Below, piece by piece: positions 1 through 11,033 of a DNA stretch of 64,000 nucleotides. The DNA is taken from positions 62,001 through 126,000 of the forward strand of contig JAVXUO010000843.1 in NCBI GenBank assembly GCA_033065855.1, in the 5' to 3' direction. Each line of letters opens with the position of its first letter. The first letter of the stretch is position 1. Both the position numbers and the translations under genes were made by a program. The notes under the pieces are model-generated. The model was not told the DNA's origin. It ran no database searches and saw only the letters and a list, made by a program, of their open reading frames with translations. This DNA is from Escallonia rubra. Lineage: Eukaryota > Streptophyta > Magnoliopsida > Escalloniales > Escalloniaceae.

Positions 1-291
1 CCAATTAAGGAACTTTTCATACCACGGTTTGCAACGTTAACAGTTGGGCATTTTTGGTGTTCCGAATACAACTTTTTGGTTCAAACATTTCGATATCTTT
101 GTTGGGAAAAAGATTTGATTGTTACTACATCCAACGCCACCTAAGCCCAATTAATAAGGAACTTTCCGTACGACGTTTGCAACGTTAACAATTGGGCATT
201 TTCGGTGTTCCAAATACAGTTTTTGGGTTCAAACATTTCGATATCTTTGTTGGGAAAGAGATATGGTTGTTACTACATCAAACGCACCGTA
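1..291. repeat. Two-copy tandem repeat, unit about 148 bp
   Basis: The segment from base 1 to about 147 recurs from about 147 to 291 with a few substitutions and small indels. Shared landmarks include TTTGCAACGTTAAC, TTGGGCATTTT and CATTTCGATATCTTTGTTGG, each offset by about 148 bp. The array may continue to the left of the window. No coding potential is seen. Its origin (satellite or part of a larger element) is unknown. Confidence 0.85.
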
Positions 292-1238
292 TCATACAAG
301 ATTGTTGTATTTAGTGAATAAAATACTGATATTTAAAAGTCAAAAAATTCTTCAATTCAAGAAAATCTTTCAAAGAAAATGGCTAATCCAGCCAAGCTAC
401 CACACCCAGCCCACGGTATTGCACATGATTTCCCACCATCCAACTCTTTTCAAAATAAACTTGTCAAGACATTGCGATTGATCCAAAGGCAAGGCGTCCT
501 TTTTTCACATTAATATTAAAGAAGTAGCGTATTGTTCATCCATTAAGAGGCATAAATAATGCACATATTTAATATTTTCCTACAACATGGTACTCTTACG
601 AGGATGCTCAAGATGTATCTTACAAGAGAAGTAGCGTTGATGTAGGGACGAGATAGAGAGAATATGAGGGAGGAGCAAAATCAAAATGGAAGACTTGAGG
701 AACAAATAGTAATTGAAGAAATAATTGGGGCATCAAATTACACAGACGAGTTATCCTTTAGCTGTCGCGAGGCTAATCTAGTTGTGAATTCTTTAGTCAA
801 ATCCGCTACTCTCGACGACCTTGTAAAGAGTACGTACTTTTATTCATTATCCGACATTACTCCCCGTTTACTTTTTGATATGTGTGGTGGAATTTTGTCA
901 CGTCAGATATATTTCTGTAAATATTTTGTTGTAACGTAAGTATCTTTACTTTTAGAACAAAAAAAAAAAGAGTCATCTGTGGGTGGTTAAAGGAAAACAA
1001 GGAAGACAAGAAGAAAGTGGAAGAATTATTAATAAAGAAAGCGAACAGATGGAAAATATAAAAGGAAGGTGGAACAAGAAAAGCCCCCACCTACATAAGA
1101 TGTGGTATACAAATTCTCGAAAGTGAGGTAATAAGGATTTTCATGAAACTATTCCTGCTAACATCGCCTTAAAGTTCCTTCTGAAAATCTTGCTCGACAT
1201 GTTGTTGTGAGAATTGATATATATATGTATATATATAT
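292..1238. other. Intergenic, no gene recognised
   Basis: Only short open frames occur. The longest is a 91-codon plus-strand frame at 664-939 with an acidic start and no family resemblance I recognise. The right end runs into TA-rich sequence that forms the flank of the element starting at 1239. Confidence 0.5.
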
Positions 1239-1352
1239 GGGAGCTGATCCGTTGAGAGCGTGGGCAAAATAGGAGATCTTGCAAACGCGATCTGGCCGTC
1301 CATCCCGAAAGATGGATGGTCCAGATCGCGCCTTTTTCGAATACTGTCAGTC

Positions 1353-1594
1353 GTCCGCCATACTGTATGGCGGACAGGTTTTTTTACCATTTTGCCCCTC
1401 TGCCCCGTCCGCTACACTGTTTTCCGGACAGCATTCAAGTTCTGACACGCGACAGCAAAAAAGGCATCCGCTATACAATGTAGCGGACGTCTCTTTTTTT
1501 TACGTTTTTTTAAAGTACGTCCGCTACATTATGTAGCGGACTATTTTTTGAAAATATACCCTTCAGCTCTCATCCGCTACATTATGTAGCGGAC
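1353..1594. repeat. Left-arm array of five 23-bp palindromes
   Basis: Units lie at 1353-1375, 1407-1429, 1466-1488, 1519-1541 and 1572-1594. The consensus has arm GTCCGCTACAT, one central base, and arm ATGTAGCGGAC. The innermost two are almost perfect. The outer ones carry changes, some of them compensating (for example GTCCGCCATAC paired with GTATGGCGGAC). Starts are 54, 59, 53 and 53 bp apart. The T-rich spacers have no obvious motif of their own. A role as transposase binding sites or as fold-back RNA is inference. Confidence 0.9.
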
Positions 1595-1732
1595 GAGTAG
1601 GCAGTGACTTTTTTCCATTTCTCTCTAATTTTTTCTGACTCTTTGTCTGACATGTTTTTATTTCTCTCTCTTCCCTCGTCAAATGCTCATGTCTCTTTCT
1701 CTTTCTCATGAAAATCTTCCTTGATCTATCAG

Positions 1733-2623
1733 GGACAAGTTGTGGGATGTTACTCCTGCGGCAGAATTCCCATCAGAAAATGCAAAGGCTATTATAGCCG
1801 TCGGAGAGGATGCCGTCGGAGAGGATGCAGCTGCTGAGCCTTGACGGAGAGGATGCCGTCGCGCCGGGACTGATCAGCTCCGCAGCGCCGCCGCCGTCGT
1901 TGCTCCCTCGGAGGCGCTTGACGGAGAGCTTCTCCAGGGAGGAGCAGTGGCCGAGGAAGGCAGCTCCGCTTCCGGCGACGGCCGAGGAAGGCAGCTCCGC
2001 TTCCGGCGACGACCGAGGACGGCAGCTCCGCTTCCGGAAGCAATCCACCTACTGTGGCAACCCCATTTTGGGTTTTCGAAAACTGAGACCCAAACTGTGC
2101 CAAGATGCCGCCGGCAACTCGCTCTTTGGACCCTGTTGGGAATACTGATGAAGTGTGTGTTCCTCCAGAACTAAATGATGTTAGTAGGCAGATAATAGAA
2201 AGATGTGGTGGTTTACCACTTGCTATTGTGCTCACAACAAGTTTGTTGTTGTCAAGAGAAAAAACTGAACATGCGTGGAAGGGGGTACTGGGGAACATGG
2301 GTCAAGGTGAGGGTGACAAACTTACCAAAATTTTGGACTTAAGTTACAAAGATCTACCCATCAGGTTGAAACCATGCTTTCTCTACTTCGGGCTTTTTCC
2401 CGAGAGCCATGAAATTTCTGTTTTCCAACTAGTTAATCTTTGGGTCGCTGATAAACTGATTTCTGCTTCTGAAACTAGTGGAGACCCAACTGGCTCAATT
2501 GGGAGGTTACGTGGTGGACTGAAGAATCCGGCCGGACAAGACGAGTTCTTTTTTTCCCCAGAAAATGGCAAGAACTGGAAAGGTAAGCAAAGGCAAGTCA
2601 GTGGCGGTGACTTGCTCGTTTAG
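1733..2623 (+). pseudogene. Captured NB-ARC (NLR) gene fragment
   Basis: The open frame 2105-2623 (172 codons) includes, from about 2160 to 2480, a stretch typical of the end of a plant NB-ARC domain: RCGGLPLAI (the GLPL motif), then KILDLSYKDLPIRLKPCFLY and FGLFPE (RNBS-D type), then LVNLWVA. The P-loop, kinase-2 motif, MHD and LRRs are absent, so this cannot be a working receptor. It lies entirely inside the 1239-3108 element. It differs clearly from the matching part of the intact NLR at 59989 (KCGGLPLALLALGG, CFLYCCMFPEDY), so another NLR clade was the donor. Upstream GC-rich sequence (1790-2060) contains tandem repeats and looks like a second captured or scrambled piece. It could be expressed as a chimeric transcript, but nothing here shows that. 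Confidence 0.75.
1959..2051. repeat. Three-copy 31-bp GC-rich tandem repeat
   Basis: Units beginning GGCAGCTCCGCTTCCGG start at 1959, 1990 and 2021. The 31-bp period is not a multiple of three, so each copy shifts the frame. It lies in the cargo region of the long-TIR element, upstream of the NB-ARC fragment. Confidence 0.85.
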
Positions 2624-2718
2624 CATAGGCAAGTTGTGAGGTGAAAGAGTGGGTTTTCGCCTTCGTTGATCAAAATGGAAAATGGGGCATGGCTGGCAGA
2701 AGTAGGCAACGGAAGTGG

Positions 2719-2781
2719 TGCGTGAGCAGTGAGAGAAAGGACCGAAAATGATGCGTGAGCAGTGAGAGAAAGGACCGAAAA
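2719..2781. repeat. Two-copy 33-bp tandem repeat inside the element
   Basis: The phrase TGCGTGAGCAGTGAGAGAAA followed by GGACCGAAAA occurs at 2719 and again at 2752. It lies just inside the right palindrome array. Confidence 0.8.
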
Positions 2782-2811
2782 AGAGAAAGAAAGAGTAGTC
2801 TCTGTCTACTC

Positions 2812-2994
2812 GTCCGCTACATAATGTAGCGGACGTAACATACTGTCATTTTTGTCAAAAAAATTTGTCCGCTACATTATGTAGCGGACGGGCTTAAAAA
2901 AAACTAAAAAAAAGTCCGTCCGCGACACAGTTTAGCGGACGGGGCGGAGGGACAAAAAGGTAAAAAAGTCCGTCCGCGATATAGTGTCGCGGAC
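2812..2994. repeat. Right-arm array of four 23-bp palindromes
   Basis: Units lie at 2812-2834, 2867-2889, 2918-2940 and 2972-2994, with starts 55, 51 and 54 bp apart. They mirror the left-arm array as part of the long inverted repeat. The unit nearest the end is GTCCGCGATAT, one base, then a nearly complementary arm, so base pairing is largely kept although the sequence has drifted from the inner copies. Confidence 0.9.
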
Positions 2995-3105
2995 GACTGA
3001 CAGTATTTGAAAAATGCGCGATCTGGGCGGTCCATCTTTCAGGATGGACGGCCAGATCGCGTTTGCAAGATCTCCTATTTTGCCCACGCTCTCAACGGAT
3101 CAGCT

Positions 3106-3108
<3 letters not shown>

Positions 3109-3154
<46 letters not shown>
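3109..3154. repeat. (TA)23 microsatellite
   Basis: Uninterrupted TA dinucleotides directly abut the right end of the long-TIR element. The left flank (about 1217-1238) is also TA-rich, so the element probably inserted into a pre-existing microsatellite. Confidence 0.95.
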
Positions 3155-3157
<3 letters not shown>

Positions 3158-4078
3158 ATCACAATAAAAATTGGTCTTGCGGATCCCAAAGAGGGTGCCG
3201 GAAGCCTGAAGCAGACATTATGCTAAATCAACAGTGCATTGGTTTGCCTATTGTCTAGCCACTATCATACTGATTGTTTGAGTAGCAATTTCATGTTCCA
3301 GAATTGTTTAGCGTATTGTATTTTGTTACATACTTTTATGTTTATTCCCCTTACCCGGCTTTCCAACTTATCCCGAATCATTTGTCGTTTAAGTGCAACT
3401 AATTATTCTAGAGAGATATTGCGGCAGGGACTCGAAATCGACGCTTAAGATCATTGTTGGTATCTCGGGGACCGTAATCTAAAAAGAAAATAGAAGCCCC
3501 TTTCGTTTATTATTTTTAGTCTTTACAATGACGGCCAAAAAGATTCCTTTCATCGTGTACGTTTATTATTTTCAGTTTTATTTTGAGAAAATCTAACTCA
3601 AATTATACAACTTTTAATGCAAAAATGTGTTTTCAGGTTTTTTTTTTTTTTTTTCCGTCTCTCACCCATTGTCAGAAAAAAGTAGTAAAAGAATTTGTCA
3701 AAATGATAAAAAAAAAAATACTACTGTATAAAACTATATTTTTCAACTTGATAAAAAATGATAAAAATAAAAATATTAATAAAAACAGAAATAAAAGTGA
3801 TAAACGAACATGCGCTAGTAATTACTTTTAAAGAATAAAAGTGATGGAAAATATGATCTTGACAACAACTTGGGTTCTTTTACAACACCATGCCCCTAAA
3901 AGAAACAAAAAAACAAAAGGAAGTCTCAGGATGAAGGCTTAACCCCTAGACTTAGATTACCAAAAGAATATAGACCTATAGTAAGAGTAATTTTCATATT
4001 TGTCCAAAGCAATATATACCTCATTATCGTGGAATAATTTTTTGAAACAAAGTTCAAATGAATCCGGCATTATGTATA
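3155..4078. other. Intergenic, AT-rich, no gene recognised
   Basis: The stretch holds short A- and T-tracts (for example around 3640-3655 and 3710-3720) and only short open frames without family resemblance. No splice-linked coding segment was found. Confidence 0.45.
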
Positions 4079-4107
4079 TTAGTCCAATAACCCGGGCAAG
4101 GCCCGAG
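4079..4107 (-). mobile_element. Helitron-like 3' terminus (minus orientation)
   Basis: Read on the minus strand, a short GC hairpin (CGGGC, CTT loop, GCCCG; 4093-4105) is followed by GGTTATTGGA and then CTAA, with the next base T. Helitron 3' ends have a small hairpin about 10 bases before CTRR and insert between A and T, so all three expectations are met. The rest of the element would lie to the right (higher coordinates). The 5' TC end was not fixed, and no Rep or helicase coding sequence is seen. Confidence 0.4.
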
Positions 4108-7100
4108 TCTGTTATATTTAACGATTTATGTATCTGTATATTTAAGTGTCATTATATTTTTGATAGATTTAAGACTGGGTATTTAAGTGTTATGTCAATA
4201 GTTTTGAACTAAACTTTATTTGTATTTGCATGAAGCGAACCATCAAATTCAAAATATGTCACATTCATACATTTCACATATAATTATCATCATAATCAAA
4301 AGAAACTCAAGATAAGCATGAAAATGAAAATGTTTCAAAATACAGTAAATATGGGTCCGATTCCACATGTATTACCTTTGTGAAATACTGTACGATTACA
4401 CACGATAGTTAAAGATAATATTGAAATAACGAATATACAGTTCTTTTTTTAGTAATTATTATACTACTATTTGATTGAGTAAAATATATGTGAAATGAAT
4501 AATAACTTTGTTCACGTCTAGTTTATCGTATAGATTGTGGCTTAAGGTTAAAAAATTCTTTTATATGTTCACTTACTTTATATTTTTGTTTTGTATATTT
4601 TTGATTGAATTATAATTTTATTTAATATATCCAAGTGATTATAATAAGGCCTAAATTTTAATAATTTTATTTATTCATCAAGAGTATAAAGCAATTTTAC
4701 ATCCGGAGTTATGAGCTACAACATTTTGTTGTAATGATTATTAATATTTTTCATATTTAAAGTTTGTTTAAGAGCTAGTTATCATATTAACTCCTAGTAA
4801 GTTTCTACATTTAGTTCAATATATAATGTCTTCTCTCACATTTTGACATTCTTTCTTATTTAGAAATTTTCTAAAGTGCAAGTAGAAGTACAAAACTTTT
4901 TATCTTTATTTAGCTTCTGCTCTTTAGATTTTTAGTCCTTATCTTGTTGAATCATTTAGGTGATAAAAGTCATAATTAGATACCAATAATTTAGTTTCTT
5001 AATTAAGTATAGAATAAAAAAATCTCCAACTTATGAACATTAATCATAAACATTATTTGTGAAATAAAACTGTTCTTTCTGTATTTAACTACTTTTAAGA
5101 GTTAAATCATATTCAGTTTGATTCTTTTTTAGTCTGCACTTATTGGTGTTTATGATTTCCAATTTAGAAGTTGAGGTCAAACAATTAAAATGAATATCTT
5201 AAGTAAATTGCCATGTTGGTATTTTTACTTTGTACGTTATTTTCATAAATAGAAAAGAAAGATGTTTATTTGTAAGTCATATTCGCTTTTTATTCTTTTT
5301 TTTTGTTTGCTTGTATTGGTGTTTATGATTCCTAATTTAGAACTTGAGGTAAATTTTTTGACACATCATCATGTTTGTTTTCGAGTCCTTTTTCTTTTTT
5401 ATCCATATTTATTATAATTACCCATGGATCACGATTCTTTAATTTGATTAATTATTAAAAAATTCATAACTACTGTTGCCATAATTTTAGTTAACATTAT
5501 ATGAGTAGAAAACTGATTCTACATTTTCTAAAACTCCACCTAATTAATGTATCAACATATTAGGACTTAATTTTAACTATTAATACCTCAAAAACACTTT
5601 AAGATAACACACTCAAAAATGTAAAAAAATATAAAATATTTTTAAAAATTAAGTCATATTACATTGTAAATCTTTTTTTTTGAAAGGTATTAAATTGTGA
5701 GTTATTTATATTTTATTTCATACATGATTTTTGTATTTTACATTTGTGAGATTTTATTTTGTTTTTAAAGTACTTTTGAAGTGCTTGTAGTGCAAAATTA
5801 AGACCTAATATATTAGTATATTGAATATGTAGAATTTTAGAAGGTGCAAAATTTATTTTATACTCTTATAAAGTTTAATAAAATTATGCCAATAATAACT
5901 GCAAATTTTTTAATAAGAAATTATAATAAAGAGTCATGATACACGTGTGACTTTAATAAGTAGAGGTGAAAAAGAAATGTGATACCAAAACAAACCTAAT
6001 GACATGCCGCATAAGTAAAAAGAAACGACATGTTGCAAAATTAAAAGGAATAGAACGGGAAAAGAACACTAAAGAAAGCTTATGTGTCGCATCCACAATA
6101 CACAACGCTACGTCTATTAGATATTTATTTTATGATATGATATGATACGATGAGCTACACAACTAAAGAATTTGGGGCAATGTTTCCTTCAAAACAGATT
6201 TGAGCCGAAAAGATTCTTGAATTCAATATTATTTCTGAATTCCCTAACTATATAAAGCACTAGATACCAAGTTCACCAATGCCAAATATAGCATCAATTG
6301 AGATCCTTGGGTTAGATTCAATCAAAAAAGAATAAAATTGTCCTAAGGACATAGTCGTACACCATCTCTTAATGTTCGATTGGCGAGTGGAATAGAATAA
6401 AATTTTGGAGTTGTATTTCGATTTCAACTCCATGAGAATTAGAGGCCAAAAAAAAATATATGCTATGTGTTTGTTTGGATGCCATTATTGAAAGCTTAGA
6501 AATTCAATAATCTACAAATATTAATCAAAAGCGAACACCTATCTTATTGTGAGCAAAGTGCACAAAGAACTTGAAGGCCATAAGATCCAAACTCTACACT
6601 TGGATTTTTTTATCGGTCGGCTTAGTTTTAGGTGGCACTTGGAGGTGAACCACCACCCATCAGTGGCTTTTCAGAAGATTTTAGCGAGTTCGCCGTTATC
6701 GGCACCCAAGCTTAGGCTACGATCATCAGTGGATCAAGGAGATTTCGACGAAGTTCGTAGTGGTTTGGAAAAACTCAATGGTGGTTCCCGTTGACGTTCG
6801 ATGGTGGCCTGTGGGGCTCTATTGGTTGGTTGGGCTTATCCTCCTTGTAATTCTAAATTTTAGCTAAAACCTAATAATTAAAAATTGGCCAAGATGATAC
6901 AAAATAAGTTCCACAATGAATTCCGCAATCCAATTAACCCTTAATATAAAGATTTTTGCTTCCATTTCTTAATTTCCTTAGATAGCAGTAAGATAAGGTA
7001 AAATCAATGTTACCATAGTCTCTTTGACAAAGCCCCCTCCCGTGCATTTGCCTTGAACATAGGATCCATTTGTGTTTAGCTTACTTAAAGAAGAATAAGG

Positions 7101-7276
7101 ATACTGCCCAATTCATTTCCCAAATCCTCAAGAGGCATTCATATCAATGCCCTTACGAGCCTTTTACTCCTTTTAAGCCAATTTTTTTCGGAGAGCACTA
7201 AACACAATGATATTCACAATTCGAACTTGACTTTTACTTAAAAAAATGGGAAGCCAATTTTGCATTTAATCATGCT
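4108..7276. other. AT-rich stretch without genes, possible Helitron body
   Basis: The sequence is very AT-rich and has no sizeable open frame. A segment containing TTGGTGTTTATGATT and CTAATTTAGAA-like text near 5145-5175 recurs near 5315-5345, so it contains internal duplication. Part of it may be the body of the Helitron whose 3' end is at 4079. An 81-codon frame at 6549-6794 shows no recognisable family. Confidence 0.35.
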
Positions 7277-8375
7277 TCTAGGGGTTGCAATTTGATCCAC
7301 AACCACCGGATATCCGCCCCGGTCTGATAAGAGCGGATTTTTTTGACTTTGATCGGGCGATGGGGCAGGTATGATATTTAAATTTTTAACCCGCAGTGGG
7401 TACGGGTCAAATTTGGTGTATCCCACCCCGGTATCCGCCCCACCCTGCCCCGCCCACATGTATATATCCTAACCCTAAGTCTATGGTTCAATCAATATGA
7501 ACATCGACACAACAACCATCAAGATCCACTAAAAGTCTAACAAAATAATCCACCTTTCATACATCTACCGAACAAAATAGCAAATACATGCAAATTACAA
7601 ATAAATAATAAAAATTCATAGCAACATCATAAACTAAAACTTCAACACAAGTTTGATACAAAGTCTAATTAGTTTAATGGCTTGATATTACTGTAACAAT
7701 ATCTAATTAGTTCAGTAGCATCAAACCAAACTAAACTAGGGGTTGAAAAAAGTAGAAGGGTTTTAAGTTGACAAAGTAAGTGGAAATGGCCGACGTTAGA
7801 TCTGCGGTTGAAGTGGCCAACAGTAGATCTGCGGTGGAAGTGGCCAACATTAGATCTGCGGTGAAAGTGGTTATCGTTGACGGTGTCGGTGGTAGTAGAT
7901 CTGCGGAGGTGCACTGACGGTGGCAGTGGTCATGCGGACTGCGATTGTGGTCTAAGGGGAAAGAGACGGCGGCGAAGGTATGGATCTGCGACGGACAATG
8001 GGAAAAGACGATAGTGGAGGTGCAGATTTGCGATCTTGTGGACTATGGAGTCTGGGTGATGGTGACCGTCATGTGGGCTTGGTATGGAGTGGACGGTCTG
8101 AGAGGGAGAGAGAGAGAGATAGATAATACATCATGTGGACTTGAAAAGAATCGAGTGAGAATGAAGGGTTATAAACTTTAAAACCATTTATATAGCACAA
8201 TATCGGGGTAAACTCGGGTAACCTGTACCTGACCCAAACCGAACCAGAATTTATGGGTCGGTTTGGGTACGGGTATATTTTTAACGGGTCCCCTATACAT
8301 GTATCGGTACCCAGGTTTTTTGAGCGGGTACGGGTAGACCCGCAGGTCCGGGTAATACTTTGCCAGGTTTAGGGT
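7277..8375. mobile_element. Possible non-autonomous element with CGGGTA-rich ends
   Basis: Both ends are rich in degenerate GGATATCCGCCCC and GGGTACGGGTA motifs (7300-7460 and 8200-8370) in inverted arrangement. The right end, read in reverse, is CCTAAACCTGGCAAAGTATT then ACCCG, which matches the left end of the element at 11034. The interior has GC-rich tandem repeats. No transposase frame and no clear target duplication were found, so the boundaries are approximate. Confidence 0.35.
7785..7915. repeat. Degenerate tandem repeat with AGATCTGCGGT core
   Basis: TTAGATCTGCGG-like units alternate with GAAGTGGCCAAC-like text about every 27 to 30 bp. On the minus strand this gives a repetitive HFHRRS-type open frame (7669-7914). 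That frame reflects the repeat and is probably not a gene. Confidence 0.7.
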
Positions 8376-9568
8376 TGGCATTCAGATTCTGCCACTGAAA
8401 CGAAGTACTCCACCTTGCAGTGTGTACTGCCATTCTTTACGTCTGAAGTGCAGCATGCATGGTGTGGTGAATAGATGGACCAACATCATGGGCATAGTAG
8501 TGTGATAAGGTGCAAAGGGGACGACTGTATAAGTGGCGCCCTGCATAGGAGTGACGGGGTGTGAACGGTGCCGGGGCACACTCAATGGATATAGTGTGGA
8601 GGCGGATGAATGATTGTCATGTGGGGCACGTGACACGGTGACAACACATGGGGGCGGCCGAGGGAAGGAGTGTCTGGGGAACGTATGACAAGGGTCAGCA
8701 CTCGGGCGGGGTCGGACATCACAGGGCTCAGACGCAGTTGGGCGACACGCCTCTCAAGCACGGAAGGGGGGTCATGGAATAAGGACTAGAAGTTCTGAAG
8801 GAAAGGAAATGTTAGGGGTGGAAAGCCCCTGAGGAGGTACAAGGAGATGGGTGACTCCAACGGCAAGGAGGGAGGACCTCTAAGGGGTAAGAAGCCCCCG
8901 AATGACCCTAAAGCGAAAGGAGGAAAGACCCCCAAAGGGCAAGGAGGTAAGACGCCAAAAGGGTAAGGAGGCCAACCCTAAAGGGATGCTTGGGCCGACC
9001 CTTAAAGGGGGTGCATGTATATCCCTAAAGAGGGGCTTAGTTCTTCCTCTTCTGGGGGATTTTAGGCCAACCCTTAGCTAAGTGGCACACCGTCTACTCC
9101 TTGCCTAAGGCAAGAGACACCCCAAATTCAACACTTTGAGAGAGAGTTAGGGAGAAGAAGGCAGTGCGCACAAGACTTGAGCGTGCGCTTTGGGTTGACT
9201 GGCTTGAAAGCGTTTAACTTTGAACATTGAAAATTAGTGACATGTCGCAGATAAATGGCCCAATGAGTGGTCAAAAGGTGCAACCAAGATCGGTTGGTAA
9301 CATAAATCATTCACATAAAAGCAGATACCTAGATTGATGGTGGCAGCTAGCGGTTGCACTTGATCGATTAACGAGAGGATGATGGTGAGACAAACCAAAC
9401 AGAACATAAGACATACGCTTGGACGTTCAAACATAATTGATGATAACGGTGAGTGTCTTTTTAGCCAAGAAGAGTGCGAAAATAGCCACGCCTCAAATTC
9501 AAAATAAAAAACAAATATAGTAAGAAGCACATCAAAAGACAAAGAGAAAAGTGATCACAAGTAAACAA
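8376..9568. other. Intergenic with purine-rich degenerate repeats
   Basis: Between about 8800 and 9030 the plus strand is a chain of short degenerate units of the type AAGGGGTAAGAAGCCCC or AAAGGGCAAGGAGG. No coding sequence is recognised on either strand. Confidence 0.4.
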
Positions 9569-10234
9569 GGGTAGTATTTGACAAAGTTTTTGTTTTCAAT
9601 TTTTTCTCTAATTTTGTAAACAGGAGGAAAAAAAAACCCGTTTGACTGACAGTTTTTATTTTTTTTTCTTTCAGTTTTGAATTTTTTCTTTCAGTTTTGA
9701 AAATTAGTTCTTAAAACGGGACTATTTTTGAAAACTCTATTTTGAAGTTTTCAGTTTTCAGTTTGGTTTCTATTTTGAGATCTAACTATCAAACTTCATT
9801 AGAAGCAATTTGCTATTTACATTTTAAAAAACTCATTTCATTTTACCACTACCACTACTTACTCTCTAAGCCACCATCACTATCACCGGCAGACAACCAT
9901 CGTCACCACTCTATCGCCACTCCAACCACCTTACCATCTTAACCACCATGTACACCGTCATAACTGCCGACGATCGATCAACATTGGATAAGTATCTTCC
10001 TGGGCCACCACGAGCCGTTTCGCCGTTGGACCCAAACAATAGCCCCTTCGCACCAATCACCCGTACTCATATCGAAACTCTCCATCTCTCTCCCACACCT
10101 CCCCACATATTATTTATACTGCGCAGGTTCTACTGCCTCTAATAGCATGAATTGAAACGGTATCCCAAAAATGCGAAAAAGGTAATGCTAAAAAATCAAA
10201 ACTAAAAACTACAATGTTGTCAAACAGACCCTTG
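9567..10234. mobile_element. MITE-like element, hAT-type ends
   Basis: The left end CAAGGGTAGTATTTGACAAA and the reverse of the right end, CAAGGGTCTGTTTGACAACA, form terminal inverted repeats. The 'GGGTCTGTTTGA' look is common among hAT-like MITEs. The interior has a CCACCATC-rich stretch (about 9845-9950), as does the MITE at 51953. No transposase is present and no target duplication is evident. Confidence 0.5.
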
Positions 10235-11033
10235 TTCAATTTTGTTCCAAAGTTTGATTTAAGATTCATCTTACCACTGAGATTTACATATTTGAAGACA
10301 TGGTCAATTTTTTTGGTGCTATATTATGTTCGTCATAGAAGAGAAAAAGACCGAAATTGGTGGAGCCATAACACCAAGTGGAATTGGAAGGGGTCTTCAA
10401 AAGGAGGGGTAGAATGAGAAAAACTGAATGTGACATATTTTTGCAAAGTCATAGTTGTTGCTATCATTTTCTTTAGGTTCTAAACTTAATGAATTGCTAA
10501 TTTCTAGAAGTTGATTTTGAAGTTCGTATATGAGTCGAGTTCGAGCTGACCAGGGATTATTTGGACTCGATTTATATGTTTCAGGTTGCACTCGAACTCG
10601 AGATCGTGTTTGTCACGAGCCCAAAATTGCTGTTTGAGTTCTGGTCTCAAAAAAATTTTCATAAAGTTCAGCAGAATTCAAGCTTAGATGCTCATGTTTT
10701 TTTCTTTTTTTCTTTTTTTCCCAATGAAAGGGCTACTGCCCAACTTTAAGAGCAGTCATTGTCAACTTGGGGCATCATCCAGAAAATCCTTCATTCTAGC
10801 TACTCCTATCTTGGCCAACTAGCTACTCGATGATTCCCTTCTCGTTGCACCTGTTTTAAAAGGCACCGTCACTTCTTTTGATCTTTTTGCTACGTTAAAG
10901 GAGCCGTCTTCGTTGTTCTAATCCTGAATAAGTTTCGGTGCTAATGCATGCGCGAGTATTCTCCTTTTTGGACAATTTCAAGTCTTCCAAGATGCTCAAG
11001 TATCTAACAAAATTACTCTGACTATGCCCAGAT
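10235..11033. other. Intergenic, no gene recognised
   Basis: Only frames under 80 codons occur and none has a recognisable motif. A mixed TTTTTTC tract lies near 10698-10720. Confidence 0.4.

Larger units (their letters stand above)
1239..3108. mobile_element. Long-TIR, Pack-MULE-like element carrying an NB-ARC fragment
   Basis: The element starts GGGAGCTGATCCGTTGAGAG and ends with the exact reverse complement. The inverted arms stay alignable for about 310 to 360 bp (about 1239-1600 against about 2800-3108). Each arm has an inner hairpin built on CGCGATCTGG (1286-1330 on the left) and then a series of 23-bp palindromes. Both flanks read TATATATAT, which fits a 9-bp target duplication, but the flanks are (TA)n so the true length is uncertain. 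Long arms, a 9-bp duplication and a captured host gene piece together resemble Pack-MULEs (Mutator superfamily). No transposase is present. A foldback-type element is the alternative. Confidence 0.75.

Noticed and set aside
1792-2298. 168-codon minus-strand frame and related frames over 1773-2174
   Set aside because: These are by-products of GC-rich tandem repeats, with no family resemblance and frames conflicting with the NB-ARC reading on the plus strand.
2105-2623. NB-ARC frame as a functional NLR gene
   Set aside because: It lacks P-loop, kinase-2, MHD and LRR regions and is enclosed in a mobile element. It is treated as a captured fragment.
1353-2994. Regularly spaced palindromes as a CRISPR array
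   Set aside because: The units are palindromes in the inverted arms of a plant mobile element, with T-rich related spacers and imperfect units. There are no cas genes, and the setting is a nuclear plant genome.
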